In this document: positions 1 through 8,852 of the stretch, one piece after another | Layout: each line of letters opens with the position of its first letter | Numbering within the stretch: position 1 is the first letter of the stretch | Origin: Streptomyces sp. NBC_00448 | GTDB taxonomy: Bacteria; Actinomycetota; Actinomycetes; Streptomycetales; Streptomycetaceae | Assembly (NCBI RefSeq): GCF_036014115.1 | Contig: NZ_CP107913.1 | Location: 3,289,001-3,353,000 of the forward strand | DNA: 64,000 nt | Direction of reading: 5' to 3' | Made by a program: the position numbers and the translations under genes | The notes under the pieces: generated by a model | The model's input: the letters and a program-made list of their open reading frames with translations, nothing else | Database searches by the model: none | Told to the model about the DNA's origin: nothing

Positions 1-1450
1 TCACCACGCTGTCGGTGGCCGCCTCGCTGAGCGTGCCGTCCTTCTGCACCGGCAGCATCGAGGTGCTGTACTGGCCGGTCTTGGCGAGGTCGGCGAGCTG
101 GGCGAGCGAGGCACCGAGCTGCTTGTCGGTGAGCGACGGGTCGAGGATCTGGGCGAGCGCCTGCACCGTCCTGGTCGCGTCGGGCGCGTCGCTCGGCATC
201 TTCATCAGCACCGCCTGCATGACCTGCCCGAACCGGTTGAGCTGGGCGGTCTGCGGCTCGCCGGGAGCCTTGTACGTGGCGTACGCGACCGCGGCGTCCC
301 CGCTCAGTTCCTGCTGCTCGCCCTTGGGCACGAGCACCTTGTCCTTGTCCTTGCCGGTGCCCTTGACCTCGGTGTCGGTGTTGACGTAGATGTCGCCGAG
401 GGAGTCGACCAGCAGCTCCAGATACGGCGAGTCGAGCCGCCAGCTGCCCTTGATGTCGGTGCCGAGCAGGGTGTTGAGCGAGTCCCGGGTGGGCCCGACA
501 CCGTTCGCCACGGACTTGTCGAGGGTGGTCACCGAGCCGTCGTCATCGGTGAGTTGGACGTCGCCCGGGATCAGCACGGTGTTGCCGTGCTTCTTCGTCG
601 TGTTGTCCACCAGCAGCGCGGTGGAGCTGGCGCCGCCGTTGACCGGCAACATGTGCACCACGATCACGTCGCGCCGCTCGGCGCCGCCGCTCGCGGCCGC
701 CGCCGCGGAGCCCTTCTTGAATCCGGGGAGCTTCCCGGCCTGCCACAGATACCCGCCACCGCCGAGCAGGGCGAGCACAAGTATGACCACCAGGCCGAAC
801 TTCCGTTTGCGGCCCCGCCGTTTGGCCTCCTCCCGGCGCTCGGTGCGCGACTCGGAGAACTTCAGCCAGTCGATGACCTCTTCGGACTCCTCCGACTCCT
901 CGTCGACGAAGGCGAACTGCTCGGTGCGGTAGTCCTGCGCGGCCTGTAGCTCCGCCTGCTCCGCCGCCGCGGACGCCTGCTCGTCCTGGTAGGCCGGTTG
1001 CTGCCCGGTGGAATAAGCCGGTTGCTGACCCGTCTCGTACGCGGGCATCTGCCCGGTCTGGTAAGCGGGTTGCTGCCCTGTGTCGTACGCCGGCTGCTGG
1101 CCGGTGTCGTACGCCGGCTGCTGTCCGGTGCCGTAGGCGGGCATCTGCCCGGTGCCGTAGCCCTGGTCGTAGCCGGGCTGGTAGCCCTGCTGCGGGTAGA
1201 CCGGGTGCGCGCCGGTGTCGTACTGCTCCTGGTACGGCGGCGGGGCCTGCTGGGGGACCCCGTAGCCCTGCTGCTGGCCGCCGTACGTCGAGGACGGGTC
1301 CTGGTAGGGCGGCGGGGGCTGGGTGAGCGGGCGGCCGTACTCGTCGTAGCCGTAAGGCTGCTGCTGGTAGTAGGGGTCCTGCGCGTAAGGGTCTCTCTCG
1401 TTGTCTGGACCGCCCTCGGCATAGTGCCTGCGGGGGTTTGCGTCGTTCAC
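1..1450 (-). CDS. LytR-CpsA-Psr (LCP) family cell-wall polymer ligase, C-terminus outside window
   Basis: LCP proteins are membrane enzymes that move undecaprenyl-linked polymers such as teichoic acids onto peptidoglycan. The reading frame starts at a GTG (1450) with an AAGGGG ribosome site just upstream and runs off the left edge after about 483 codons. Seen in the sequence: a Tyr/Gln/Pro-rich cytoplasmic stretch (residues 1-160) with seven copies of an 8-residue unit TGQxPAYx (about 100-155), an acidic patch and a basic RRGRKRK anchor, one membrane helix (about 218-236), then an extracellular region typical of Streptomyces LCP proteins (DNTTKKHGNTVLIPGD-type segment, then DSLGDIYV). The position next to nadD matches S. 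coelicolor PdtA (SCO2578), which, as I recall, has been described as a polydiglycosylphosphate transferase needed for spore-wall integrity. The link to the wall-polymer genes at 9-28 kb is inference. Confidence 0.85.
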   Translation of the reverse strand, partial: MNDANPRRHYAEGGPDNERDPYAQDPYYQQQPYGYDEYGRPLTQPPPPYQDPSSTYGGQQQGYGVPQQAPPPYQEQYDTGAHPVYPQQGYQPGYDQGYGTGQMPAYGTGQQPAYDTGQQPAYDTGQQPAYQTGQMPAYETGQQPAYSTGQQPAYQDEQASAAAEQAELQAAQDYRTEQFAFVDEESEESEEVIDWLKFSESRTERREEAKRRGRKRKFGLVVILVLALLGGGGYLWQAGKLPGFKKGSAAAAASGGAERRDVIVVHMLPVNGGASSTALLVDNTTKKHGNTVLIPGDVQLTDDDGSVTTLDKSVANGVGPTRDSLNTLLGTDIKGSWRLDSPYLELLVDSLGDIYVNTDTEVKGTGKDKDKVLVPKGEQQELSGDAAVAYATYKAPGEPQTAQLNRFGQVMQAVLMKMPSDAPDATRTVQALAQILDPSLTDKQLGASLAQLADLAKTGQYSTSMLPVQKDGTLSEAATDSVV

Positions 1451-1480
1451 GAGGAACCCCTTCACGTTTGCTGTGCGCCG

Positions 1481-2080
1481 CTACCCGGTCTCGTGCCGGT
1501 AGAGCGCGCGCTTGTCGATGTAGCGCACCACACCGTCCGGAACCAAGTACCAGACCGGGTCTCCCTTGGCCACCCGCTGGCGGCAGTCGGTCGACGAGAT
1601 CGCCAGCGCCGGGACCTCCACCAGCGACACTCCGCCTTCGGGGAGGCCCGGGTCCGACAGCGTATGCCCTGGACGTGTGACGCCGATGAAATGCGCCAAC
1701 GCGAAGAGCTCCTCGGCATGCCGCCAGGACAGGATCTGCGAGAGCGCGTCGGCCCCCGTGATGAAGAACAGCTCCGCCTCGGGGTGGTCGTTCCGCAGAT
1801 CCCGCAGGGTGTCGATGGTGTAGGTCCGGCCGCCGCGGTCGATGTCGCTCCGGCTCACCGAGAACTGCGGATTGGAGGCGGTGGCGATCACCGTCATCAG
1901 GTAGCGGTCCTCGGCGGCCGAGACCTTGCGGTCTTCCTTCTGCCAGGGCTGGCCGGTGGGCACGAAGACGACCTCGTCGAGGTGGAAGAGACTCGCCACC
2001 TCGCTCGCGGCCACCAGGTGCCCATGGTGGATGGGGTCGAAGGTACCGCCCATCACGCCGATGCGCTTCTTCTCTGACAT
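1481..2080 (-). CDS. nadD: Nicotinate-nucleotide adenylyltransferase NadD
   Basis: Cytoplasmic enzyme that joins ATP and nicotinate mononucleotide to form deamido-NAD in NAD synthesis. The product of about 199 residues begins [12 protein letters not shown] and carries the nucleotidyltransferase signature [12 protein letters not shown] near the N-terminus and the family [10 protein letters not shown] motif (usual form ISSTxIR) near the C-terminus. I place the start at the ATG at 2080 rather than an in-frame upstream codon at 2119, because the upstream part would overlap the small gene before it and has no family resemblance. It is followed 30 bp later by the LCP gene on the same strand, so the two are probably co-transcribed. 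The length is normal for the family. Confidence 0.95.
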   Translation of the reverse strand: MSEKKRIGVMGGTFDPIHHGHLVAASEVASLFHLDEVVFVPTGQPWQKEDRKVSAAEDRYLMTVIATASNPQFSVSRSDIDRGGRTYTIDTLRDLRNDHPEAELFFITGADALSQILSWRHAEELFALAHFIGVTRPGHTLSDPGLPEGGVSLVEVPALAISSTDCRQRVAKGDPVWYLVPDGVVRYIDKRALYRHETG

Positions 2081-2088
2081 GCGGACGG

Positions 2089-2232
2089 CTAGTCCCGGTT
2101 GAAGCGGGTGACGACCCACAGGAGGAGCAGGAGGGCGCCCAGGGCGCCGAATCCGGTCAGGTAGGGGCTGAGGCTCGGGTGGTTGCCGCCCTCGGCGAGT
2201 GTGGTCAGGGTGGTGGCTGCTGCGGTCGACAT
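2089..2232 (-). CDS. Small single-pass membrane protein (47 aa)
   Basis: The short frame encodes [16 protein letters not shown], then a hydrophobic helix ([16 protein letters not shown], about residues 27-42) and a basic end RFNRD. It begins at an ATG at 2232 and ends 8 bp before the nadD start codon. A small protein in this position occurs in other Streptomyces between nadD and the M48 peptidase gene, as far as I recall; its function is unknown. The longer open frame reaching to 3339 is antisense to the peptidase gene and is not part of it. Tight spacing to nadD suggests co-transcription. Confidence 0.75.
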   Translation of the reverse strand: MSTAAATTLTTLAEGGNHPSLSPYLTGFGALGALLLLLWVVTRFNRD

Positions 2233-2367
2233 TCGGCTGACCCTTTGCTTTCTCGGGGACGGGCGGGAAGACTCACGGCACATGGTACGGGCGGTGCCCG
2301 GGGAACTTCGCGCTGGCTCCGCGCGTCCAGCACTGTGTAACGGTTGGCGAGCAGGGGGTTGGCCCAC

Positions 2368-3507
2368 GTGTCCGAATCGTCCCAGTCGAAGAAATCGAAG
2401 AAGGACGGGCCCGGCGGAAAGGGCTCGGCCGGCAAGAGTTCGGGTGGTGAGAAGCTGCCCAGCCGCACCCGGCGCCGGTTCCCCGACATCTCGTCGCGGG
2501 CCTACGAACACCCGGCCGACAAGTCGGCGCTGGTGGCGCTGCGCAAGCTCACCGGATTCGACACCGTCTTCAAGGCGTTGAGCGGGCTGCTGCCCGAGCG
2601 CAGCCTGCGGCTGCTGTTCCTGTCCGACTCCGTCCGGGTCAGCGACGAGCAGTTCGCGCACCTCAACGCGATGCTCCGGGACGCCTGTTACATCCTCGAC
2701 CTGGAGAAGGTCCCGGCCTTCTACGTGACGCAGGACCCGCAGCCGAACGCGATGTGCATCGGTATGGACGAGCCGATCATCGTGGTCACCACCGGCCTGG
2801 TGGAGCTGCTGGACGAGGAGGAGATGCGCGCGGTCGTCGGCCACGAGGTGGGCCACGCGCTGTCCGGCCACTCCGTCTACCGGACGATCCTGCTCTTCCT
2901 CACCAACCTCGCCCTGCGGGTGGCGTGGATACCGCTGGGAAACCTGGCGGTGCTGGCGATCGTCACCGCGCTGCGCGAGTGGTTCCGCAAGTCCGAACTG
3001 TCCGCGGACCGGGCCGGGCTGCTGGTCGGCCAGGACCTCCAGGCGTCGATGCGCGGCCTGATGAAGCTGGCCGGCGGCAACCACCTGCACGAGATGAACG
3101 TGGACGCCTTCCTCAAGCAGGCCGACGAGTACGAAGCGGCCGGCGACCTGCGCGACTCCGTGCTGAAGATCCTCAACGTGCTGCCGCGCAGCCACCCCTT
3201 CGCCACCGTGCGCGCCAGCGAGCTGCGCAAGTGGGCGACCAGCCGGGACTACCAGCGGCTGATGGACGGCCACTACCCGCGGCGCACCGACGACAAGGAC
3301 GCGTCGGTCTACGACACGTTCAAGGAGTCGGCCAGTCACTACTCCGAGCGGGCGAAGCAGAGCAAGGACCCGCTGGTCGGTCTGATCCGCGATCTGGGCA
3401 ACGGCGCCGGTGACATCGGCGGCAAGCTGCGCGACAAGTTCACCGGGGCGGGCGGCAAGGGCGACACCGGCCCCGACCCGTCGGGCGCCGCGCCCGAAGG
3501 GGCGTAG
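2368..3507 (+). CDS. M48 family zinc metallopeptidase
   Basis: Zinc-dependent peptidase related to HtpX/Ste24. The 379-residue product has the zinc motif HEVGH (H159, E160, H163) in the stretch VVGHEVGHALSGH and the distal glutamate ligand at about E210 in SELSADRAG. Two hydrophobic stretches follow HEVGH (about residues 171-200), consistent with membrane association. The N-terminus is Lys/Ser/Gly-rich and the C-terminus is a charged, Gly-rich tail (GGKLRDKFTGAGGKG). I choose the GTG at 2368 because AGGGGG lies about 9 nt upstream; an in-frame TTG at 2344 is possible. It is divergent from the small membrane gene and its 3' end overlaps the facing gene by 169 bp. Substrate unknown. Confidence 0.85.
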   Translation: MSESSQSKKSKKDGPGGKGSAGKSSGGEKLPSRTRRRFPDISSRAYEHPADKSALVALRKLTGFDTVFKALSGLLPERSLRLLFLSDSVRVSDEQFAHLNAMLRDACYILDLEKVPAFYVTQDPQPNAMCIGMDEPIIVVTTGLVELLDEEEMRAVVGHEVGHALSGHSVYRTILLFLTNLALRVAWIPLGNLAVLAIVTALREWFRKSELSADRAGLLVGQDLQASMRGLMKLAGGNHLHEMNVDAFLKQADEYEAAGDLRDSVLKILNVLPRSHPFATVRASELRKWATSRDYQRLMDGHYPRRTDDKDASVYDTFKESASHYSERAKQSKDPLVGLIRDLGNGAGDIGGKLRDKFTGAGGKGDTGPDPSGAAPEGA

Positions 3508-4751
3508 CAGCGCGCGACGGGCACCGCGGACGCGGCGGTCACCGTCGCCGGCGGCACGACCGCACTGCCGGTCGTGCCGCCGGTCGCGGTCACCAGCCCC
3601 GTCTCGGTCGCCGTCGCGCGCCCGGACCCGGGCCCTGACCCTGCCCCGCTCCCGGTGGGAGTGGGCGTACGGGCGGTGGCCGTGCCGGTGGGGGCGGCCG
3701 CGGTGCCGTCCATCGCGCTGCAGACCGAGCCCGCCGGGTGGTCGGGCCGGTACGGGTCGACGCCGTCGAGCCGGCCGCCGCTGCCGCCGGCGAGTATCGG
3801 CCGGAAATAGCTGCCGACGGTGTCGGTGCAGGCCAGCGGCCCGGCCTGGACGTCGGCGTCGACCAGCTCGATGTGGTGCTGCCGCACATCCGTGTGGTTG
3901 ACGTGGAAGGTCAGATCGCGCCGGACCGAGAACAGTGACACCGGGGTGTCCGACTCACCGTGCAGGGCGTAGAAGAAGGTGTAGTCGGTGACGATCTCCA
4001 GCTCGCTGCCGGCCGCGGCGGTCCGCACCTTGCCGTCGTTCACACGGATGGCGTTGTCGGCGCTGCCCGCGAGGGAGATCCCCGCGCTCGGGTCGAAGCG
4101 CACCAGCCAGCCGGTGGCCGCGTGGCTGCCGTCGTCGCTGGGCTGGGTGAGGGTGGCGTCGAACTGGTCGAGCTGGCCGGGGCTCAGCAGGTCACGCACC
4201 GGCTCCAGGTCGCCGGAGATCACCGTCTCGCGGTCGAGCGAGGTGACGGTCAGATACTCCTTCGCGGTGTCCAGCGCCTCCTGGACCTCGCTCTGCGCGT
4301 AGCCGCCGATCCGCCGGGCCGCGTCGGTCGGCACCCTGATGCCGTGTCCGTACCCCTCGGCGCGGCTGCCGGCGAACGGCTCGCTCGGCGAGACCGCCTG
4401 CACCGTGCCCTTCGGCACCAGAGGTATCAGGTTCACCCGGATCTGCTCGCTCACCGCGGGGGTGTGGCTGCGGTACGGGTGGCGGACCCCCATGTAGACG
4501 GCGAAGCCGAACGCCACCATGATCAGCGCGAACATCGCCAGTGCCTGGCGGGCCAGGCCGTGCGGCATCACATGGCGGATGTGCACCGCGTGCGCGGCGT
4601 CGTCGAGCCGCTCGCGCGCGGAGTACTCCTGGATACGGGCAGCCTTGACGAACGACTCGTCGAACACGACGGATCGGTATTCGCTCTCGTCGTCGCCCCC
4701 GGCCGGCACGCCGTCGGGCGAGCCCTCGGGAGGGTCCTCATGCCCGCTCAT
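3339..4751 (-). CDS. Single-pass membrane protein with conserved VVFDExFV N-terminal motif
   Basis: Unrecognised by family name. The 470-residue product has a cytoplasmic N-terminus holding SVVFDESFVKAARIQEYSAR (about residues 27-46), one membrane helix (about 70-89) and a long extracytoplasmic part of some 300 residues, ending in a Thr/Ala/Pro/Gly-rich tail with PTPTGSGAGSGPGSG. The same N-terminal motif occurs in the next gene (4816-5238), so the two are paralogous in that part. From memory, the corresponding S. coelicolor genes (SCO2583/SCO2584 by position) have been tied to the spore-wall synthesis complex. The last ~56 codons are antisense to the end of the M48 gene and may not be authentic: a stop lies in another frame near 3540, so either the genes truly overlap or a one-base shift extends this frame. 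Confidence 0.75.
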   Translation of the reverse strand: MSGHEDPPEGSPDGVPAGGDDESEYRSVVFDESFVKAARIQEYSARERLDDAAHAVHIRHVMPHGLARQALAMFALIMVAFGFAVYMGVRHPYRSHTPAVSEQIRVNLIPLVPKGTVQAVSPSEPFAGSRAEGYGHGIRVPTDAARRIGGYAQSEVQEALDTAKEYLTVTSLDRETVISGDLEPVRDLLSPGQLDQFDATLTQPSDDGSHAATGWLVRFDPSAGISLAGSADNAIRVNDGKVRTAAAGSELEIVTDYTFFYALHGESDTPVSLFSVRRDLTFHVNHTDVRQHHIELVDADVQAGPLACTDTVGSYFRPILAGGSGGRLDGVDPYRPDHPAGSVCSAMDGTAAAPTGTATARTPTPTGSGAGSGPGSGRATATETGLVTATGGTTGSAVVPPATVTAASAVPVARCYAPSGAAPDGSGPVSPLPPAPVNLSRSLPPMSPAPLPRSRIRPTSGSLLCFARSE

Positions 4752-4815
4752 ATCACAAGGTTAAGTCCGTATGGACGGGAACAGGCGCCCTTGTGGCGGT
4801 CAAGTTGACGTGCGA

Positions 4816-5238
4816 TCAGGGCTGCGGGACGAAGTGGATGGTCGGGGTCGCCGATGTGCCGATCGGCGGGTGCGTCGGCGGCGGGGTCGTGGTGCGCCCG
4901 CCGCCCGCGCCCCGGTAGACCGCGGCGAAGGTCAGGGCGACCACGCCGATGCCCATCACCACCGCGAGCGCCCAGGCCACCGGCCGGTGCCAGCGGGTGC
5001 TGCCGGCGCGGTAGGGGTGCCCGGCGGCGTAGAGCTCGTCCGACTCCAGGACGGAGTCGTCCTCCAGCTCGGGTACGGTGGCGCCCCGGCTTCTGTGCCG
5101 TCCGGGACGGCTGGGTGGCAGCGCGGGACCTTCGGCGACGGCAAGCATCCGTTCCCTGGCCGTGGGCTCATGGAACAGAGCGGACCGTACGAATTCCTCG
5201 TCGAGGACTACGGAGGCGAACTCGTCATCGTCCGGCAT
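4816..5238 (-). CDS. Small single-pass membrane protein, paralogous motif VVLDExFV
   Basis: The 140-residue product starts MPDDDEFASVVLDEEFVRSA and ends in a short Thr/Pro-rich external tail. Residues about 9-31 match the motif of its neighbour (VV, aromatic or Leu, DE-x-FV, then E-x-x-ARER). A membrane helix covers about 86-108 (ALAVVMGIGVVALTFAAVY). An HPYR tetrapeptide precedes the helix here, while in the neighbour it follows the helix. The gene lies 64 bp upstream of the 470-residue gene on the same strand. A shared cytoplasmic binding partner for the two proteins is likely but inferred. No catalytic motif seen. Confidence 0.75.
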   Translation of the reverse strand: MPDDDEFASVVLDEEFVRSALFHEPTARERMLAVAEGPALPPSRPGRHRSRGATVPELEDDSVLESDELYAAGHPYRAGSTRWHRPVAWALAVVMGIGVVALTFAAVYRGAGGGRTTTPPPTHPPIGTSATPTIHFVPQP

Positions 5239-5395
5239 CTGTTCAGAGTAAGCCGGAAGGGGCCCTTTTGGGCAGGGCTTTCCTGGCCCACCGTGCGGCG
5301 GCTGTGCGCCAGTGGCGGGGGCGTGGTACGCCAGCCGTCCCGACCGCCGGGGCGGGCGGGACGGCGGATACCGGTGAGTACCTGTGGGGCGCCGG

Positions 5396-6682
5396 TCAGC
5401 GGATGTGGCCGTCGCCCGTGACGATGTACTTGGTGGAGGTCAGCTCGGGCAGGCCCATCGGGCCGCGCGCGTGCAGCTTCTGGGTGGAGATGCCGATCTC
5501 GGCGCCGAAGCCGAACTGGCCGCCGTCGGTGAACCGGGTGGAGGCGTTCACCATCACCGCGGCGGCGTCGACCAGCCGGGTGAAGCGGCGGGCGGCGGCC
5601 TGCGAGGTGGTCACGATCGCCTCGGTGTGGCCGGAGGACCACAGCCGGATGTGCGCGACGGCCGCGTCCAGCGAGTCCACCACGCCGGCCGCGATGTCGT
5701 ACGACAGGTACTCCGTCTCCCAGTCCTCGGCGGTGGCCGGCACCACGGTGGCCTTGCCGTCGTGCGCCCGCGCGGCCGCCACCACCCCCGGGTCGCCGTG
5801 CACGGTGACGCCCGCCTCGGCGAGCGCGTCCAGCGCGAGGGGCAGGAAGCGGTCGGCGATGTCGCGGTGCACCAGCAGGGTCTCGGCGGAGTTGCAGACG
5901 CTGGGCCGCTGCGCCTTGGAGTTCACCAGGATCTGCACGGCGGTGTCCAGGTCGGCCTCGGCGTCCACGTAGACGTGGCAGTTGCCGGTACCGGTCTCGA
6001 TCACCGGCACGGTGGAGCCCTCGACGACGGTACGGATCAGGGCGGCGCCGCCGCGCGGGATCAGCACGTCGACCTGGCCGCGGGCGCGCATCAGCTCGGT
6101 GACGGACTCACGGCTCTCACCGGGCACGAGCTGTACCGCGTCCGCGGGCAGGCCGGCGCCGCCGATCGCGTCGCGCACCACGGTGACCAGGGCGGTGTTC
6201 GAGGCGTACGCGGAGGACGAGCCGCGCAGCAGCACCGCGTTGCCGGACTTCAGGCAGAGCGCGGCGGCGTCCACGGTGACGTTCGGGCGGGCCTCGTAGA
6301 TGATGCCGACCACGCCGAGCGGGACCCGGACCTGCCGCAGGTCGAGGCCGTTGGGGAGGGTGGAGCCGCGCAGCACCTCGCCGACGGGGTCGGGCAGCGA
6401 CGCGACGTGCCGTACGTCGGCGGCGATCGCGGCGACCCGCTCGCGGGTGAGGGTGAGCCGGTCGATGATCGCCTCACTGGTGCCGGCGGCCTTCGCCCGG
6501 GCGACGTCCTCGGCGTTGGCGGCGACGATCTCCTGGGTGCGGACGATCAGCGCGTCCGCGATGGCCAGCAGCGCGTCGTCCTTCGCCGCGCGGGCCTGCG
6601 GGGCCAGCTCCGCGGCGGCGGCGCGGGCGCGGTACGCGGCCAGCAGCACGGGGGATGTGGGGAGCGGCGAGGGCAATTCCAT
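5396..6682 (-). CDS. proA: Gamma-glutamyl phosphate reductase ProA
   Basis: Second step of proline synthesis: reduces gamma-glutamyl phosphate to glutamate semialdehyde with NADPH. The 428-residue product has the aldehyde-dehydrogenase-type catalytic cysteine C263 in [13 protein letters not shown] and the family segments [15 protein letters not shown] and [15 protein letters not shown]. The ATG at 6682 gives [11 protein letters not shown], a normal start; the open frame continues upstream to 7324 only through a repeat-rich spacer and antisense of the next gene. proB lies upstream in the same direction, with one unknown gene between them. Confidence 0.97.
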   Translation of the reverse strand: MELPSPLPTSPVLLAAYRARAAAAELAPQARAAKDDALLAIADALIVRTQEIVAANAEDVARAKAAGTSEAIIDRLTLTRERVAAIAADVRHVASLPDPVGEVLRGSTLPNGLDLRQVRVPLGVVGIIYEARPNVTVDAAALCLKSGNAVLLRGSSSAYASNTALVTVVRDAIGGAGLPADAVQLVPGESRESVTELMRARGQVDVLIPRGGAALIRTVVEGSTVPVIETGTGNCHVYVDAEADLDTAVQILVNSKAQRPSVCNSAETLLVHRDIADRFLPLALDALAEAGVTVHGDPGVVAAARAHDGKATVVPATAEDWETEYLSYDIAAGVVDSLDAAVAHIRLWSSGHTEAIVTTSQAAARRFTRLVDAAAVMVNASTRFTDGGQFGFGAEIGISTQKLHARGPMGLPELTSTKYIVTGDGHIR

Positions 6683-6766
6683 GCGGTGCAGGGTACCCTG
6701 ACCCGCCCGGGTGGCTGGTTCTGACGGTTGAGGGACCACCTGCCGGTGGGGGTTGCGCCCGCCGTT

Positions 6767-6799
6767 CTCCCCCAGAGCTTCGCCTGGGAGGTACCCCCA
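6767..6799. repeat. 33-bp hairpin repeat, copy 1
   Basis: The element begins CTCCCCCAGAGC, continues TTCGCCTGGGAG and ends GTACCCCCA. CTCCC(CC)CAG pairs with CTGGGAG around an AGCTTCGC loop. An identical copy lies 142 bp downstream. Elements of this kind recur between genes in Streptomyces; they may act as terminators or RNA-processing sites for the minus-strand transcript. Confidence 0.7.
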
Positions 6800-6908
6800 C
6801 GCGCCCCTGGATTTGTGACGGCTCTTCCCGGGCTCCCTCGGCTTCGCGCCGTCACGATTCCTGTTTCGTTCCCGGCCTTCCCCCGGTGGGCTGTTGAGCG
6901 CGCAGTTC

Positions 6909-6941
6909 CTCCCCCAGAGCTTCGCCTGGGAGGTACCCCCA
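6909..6941. repeat. 33-bp hairpin repeat, copy 2
   Basis: Base-for-base copy of the element at 6767-6799, in the same orientation. It is preceded by GCGCGCAGTT, which also starts the long hairpin near 30710, so two dispersed repeat types are joined here. Confidence 0.7.
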
Positions 6942-6993
6942 GCGCCCCTTGGTGGGGCTGCTCGCCGCGGAAATGGTGCACCGTCCACGGTGC

Positions 6994-7476
6994 CTAGTAC
7001 GGGTGGACGCCTACGGGGACGGCGGGTGGGGGGCCGTAGCCTTCGGCGAGGCGTTGGTGGTAGGTGGTGCGGTCGATGACTTCGAGGCCGACGGTTTCCC
7101 AGGGGGGCAGCCCGGCGGTGGAGCGGTGTTCGCCCCACAACCGCAAGGCCAGCGCAGCGGCATCGTGGAGGTCGCGGGCCTCTTCCCAGTAGCGGATCTC
7201 GGCGTGGTCGGTCGCGTAGCGGCTGGTGAGCAGGAACGGGTGATCGTGCGCGAGCTGTTCCAGTCCGCGTCTGACCTCGGCGAGGGGGGCGCGGGGTCCG
7301 GAGACGCTGAGCGTGACGTGCCACAGCCGGGCGGAGGGGTGCTCGTCGTGCCCGGTCTCCGCGTCGTCCGCGCTGCTGCCGGCGCCGGCCGTACCGACGT
7401 CGTGCCCGCTGCTCACGCTGACGAGCGCGCGCCCCGATGTCCCCCTGGACGAGTGCCCTGGGCGCCCTCGTTTCAC
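6994..7476 (-). CDS. Conserved hypothetical protein between proB and proA
   Basis: Not recognised. I choose the GTG at 7476 because GGGAGG sits 6 nt upstream; the frame stays open to 7518. The 160-residue product has a basic, low-complexity beginning ([15 protein letters not shown]), an acidic linker, and then a compact region starting [12 protein letters not shown] with alternating charged and aromatic residues ([17 protein letters not shown] and [15 protein letters not shown]). No signal peptide, membrane helix or metal motif is seen. The gene lies between proB and proA on the same strand, so it may be co-transcribed with them; a role in proline synthesis is not implied. Confidence 0.7.
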   Translation of the reverse strand: MKRGRPGHSSRGTSGRALVSVSSGHDVGTAGAGSSADDAETGHDEHPSARLWHVTLSVSGPRAPLAEVRRGLEQLAHDHPFLLTSRYATDHAEIRYWEEARDLHDAAALALRLWGEHRSTAGLPPWETVGLEVIDRTTYHQRLAEGYGPPPAVPVGVHPY

Positions 7477-7674
7477 CGGTGGCCTCCCTGTGGGTGACGT
7501 GACCGAGCCCGCCCGCACGCTCCCGGCGGACGACTCCTCCGCTTCACAGTTGACCAGGCTCGGCGGCCGGGCGTGGCGTTTTCCCGGAGATTGGCCGAGG
7601 AGCGACCGGCCGGGCGGGTCCCGGGGGCCGGGCGGAACCGGGCATTCGCACGCGGGAAACGGGCAGCCCCTTGC

Positions 7675-8799
7675 TCAGGGGCGCAGCAGTACGAGGTCGT
7701 CGCGGTGGACCACTTCGCGTTCGTACGCCGGGCCGAGTTCCCTGGCGAGGTCGCGGGTGGAGCGGCCGAGCAGGCGGGGCAGTTCGCGGGCGTCGAAGTT
7801 GACCAGGCCGCGGGCGACCGGGTGGCCGGATTCGTCCAGCAGGTCGACCGGGTCGCCCGCGGTGAAGTCGCCCTCGACCGCGGTGAGTCCGGCCGGCAGC
7901 AGGGAGCTGTGCCGCTCGGTGACGGCGCGCACCGCGCCCGCGTCCAGCCGCAGCGAGCCGCGCGGGGTGGAGGCGTGCGCGAGCCACAGCAGACGGTCGG
8001 CGGAGCGCTTGCCGGTGCGGTGGAAGTACGTGCCGGTCTCGCGGCCGGCCAGCGCGTCGGCGGCGTGCACGGCGGAGGTGAGCACCACCGGCACCCCGGC
8101 GCCGGTGGCGATGCCGGCGGCCTCGACCTTGGTGACCATGCCGCCGGTGCCGACGCCGGCCCGGCCCGCGCTGCCGATGGAGATGCCGGCGAGGTCGCCG
8201 GGGCCGGTGACCTCGCCGACCAGGCTGGTGCCGGGGGTGCGCGGGTCCCCGTCGTAGAGGCCGTCGACGTCGGAGAGCAGCACCAGCAGGTCGGCGTGGA
8301 CGAGGTGGGCGACGAGGGCGGCGAGCCGGTCGTTGTCGCCGAACCGGATCTCGTCGGTGGCGACGGTGTCGTTCTCGTTGACGATCGGCAGGGCGCCCAT
8401 GGCCAGCAGCTGGTCGAGCGTGCGGTAGGCGTTGCGGTAGTGGGTGCGGCGGCTGACGTCGTCGGAGGTGAGCAGCACCTGGCCGACGCGGATGCCGTAC
8501 CGGGCGAAGGAGGCGGTGTAGCGGGCGACCAGCAGGCCCTGGCCGACGCTGGCGGCGGCCTGCTGCCGGGCCAGGTCGCGGGGGCGGCGCGGCAGGCCGA
8601 GCGGCGCGAGCCCGGCGGCGATCGCGCCGGAGGAGACGAGGACCACCTCGCGGTCCGCGCGGGCCTTGGCCAGCACGTCGACGAGGGCGTCCACCCGGTC
8701 GGCGTCCAGCCCGCCCGCGGCCGTGGTCAGCGACGAGGAGCCGACCTTCACCACGACCCTGCGGGCCTCCACCACGTCCTGCCGTGCCGCCGCTGCCAC
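7675..8799 (-). CDS. proB: Glutamate 5-kinase ProB
   Basis: First step of proline synthesis: phosphorylates the gamma-carboxyl of glutamate. The 374-residue product starts VAAAARQDVVEARR and has the amino-acid-kinase segments VVVKVGSSSLTT, VLVSSGAIAAG, NENDTVATDEIRFGDND and GTGGMVTKVEAA. A C-terminal PUA-type RNA-binding domain follows (about residues 280-370, with GLTAVEGDFTAGD). I prefer the GTG at 8799, with GAGGGACGGC upstream, over the in-frame start at 8886, which would overlap galE. It lies 53 bp after galE on the same strand. Feedback inhibition by proline is usual for the family. Confidence 0.95.
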   Translation of the reverse strand: MAAAARQDVVEARRVVVKVGSSSLTTAAGGLDADRVDALVDVLAKARADREVVLVSSGAIAAGLAPLGLPRRPRDLARQQAAASVGQGLLVARYTASFARYGIRVGQVLLTSDDVSRRTHYRNAYRTLDQLLAMGALPIVNENDTVATDEIRFGDNDRLAALVAHLVHADLLVLLSDVDGLYDGDPRTPGTSLVGEVTGPGDLAGISIGSAGRAGVGTGGMVTKVEAAGIATGAGVPVVLTSAVHAADALAGRETGTYFHRTGKRSADRLLWLAHASTPRGSLRLDAGAVRAVTERHSSLLPAGLTAVEGDFTAGDPVDLLDESGHPVARGLVNFDARELPRLLGRSTRDLARELGPAYEREVVHRDDLVLLRP

Positions 8800-8852
8800 C
8801 TGCGCCGTCCCTCTGTCCGCTGTTCCGCGATCCGTCCGGCCGTGACGAGCCG

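Larger units (their letters stand above)
6683..6993. other. Intergenic region with two identical hairpin repeats
   Basis: This 311-bp spacer between proA and the next upstream gene holds two copies of a 33-bp hairpin-forming repeat (listed separately), each near a partial copy of another common Streptomyces intergenic element (GCGCGCAGTTCC at about 6898). No open frame here looks coding, and I cannot pick a convincing proA promoter by eye. Confidence 0.6.

Noticed and set aside
2233..3339. Upstream extension of the 47-residue membrane protein to 416 residues
   Set aside because: The added part is antisense to the M48 peptidase and shows no domain; the short frame has its own ATG and a sensible helix.
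6683..7324. Upstream extension of ProA to 642 residues
   Set aside because: The added part crosses hairpin repeats and the next gene; ProA has a normal start at 6682.
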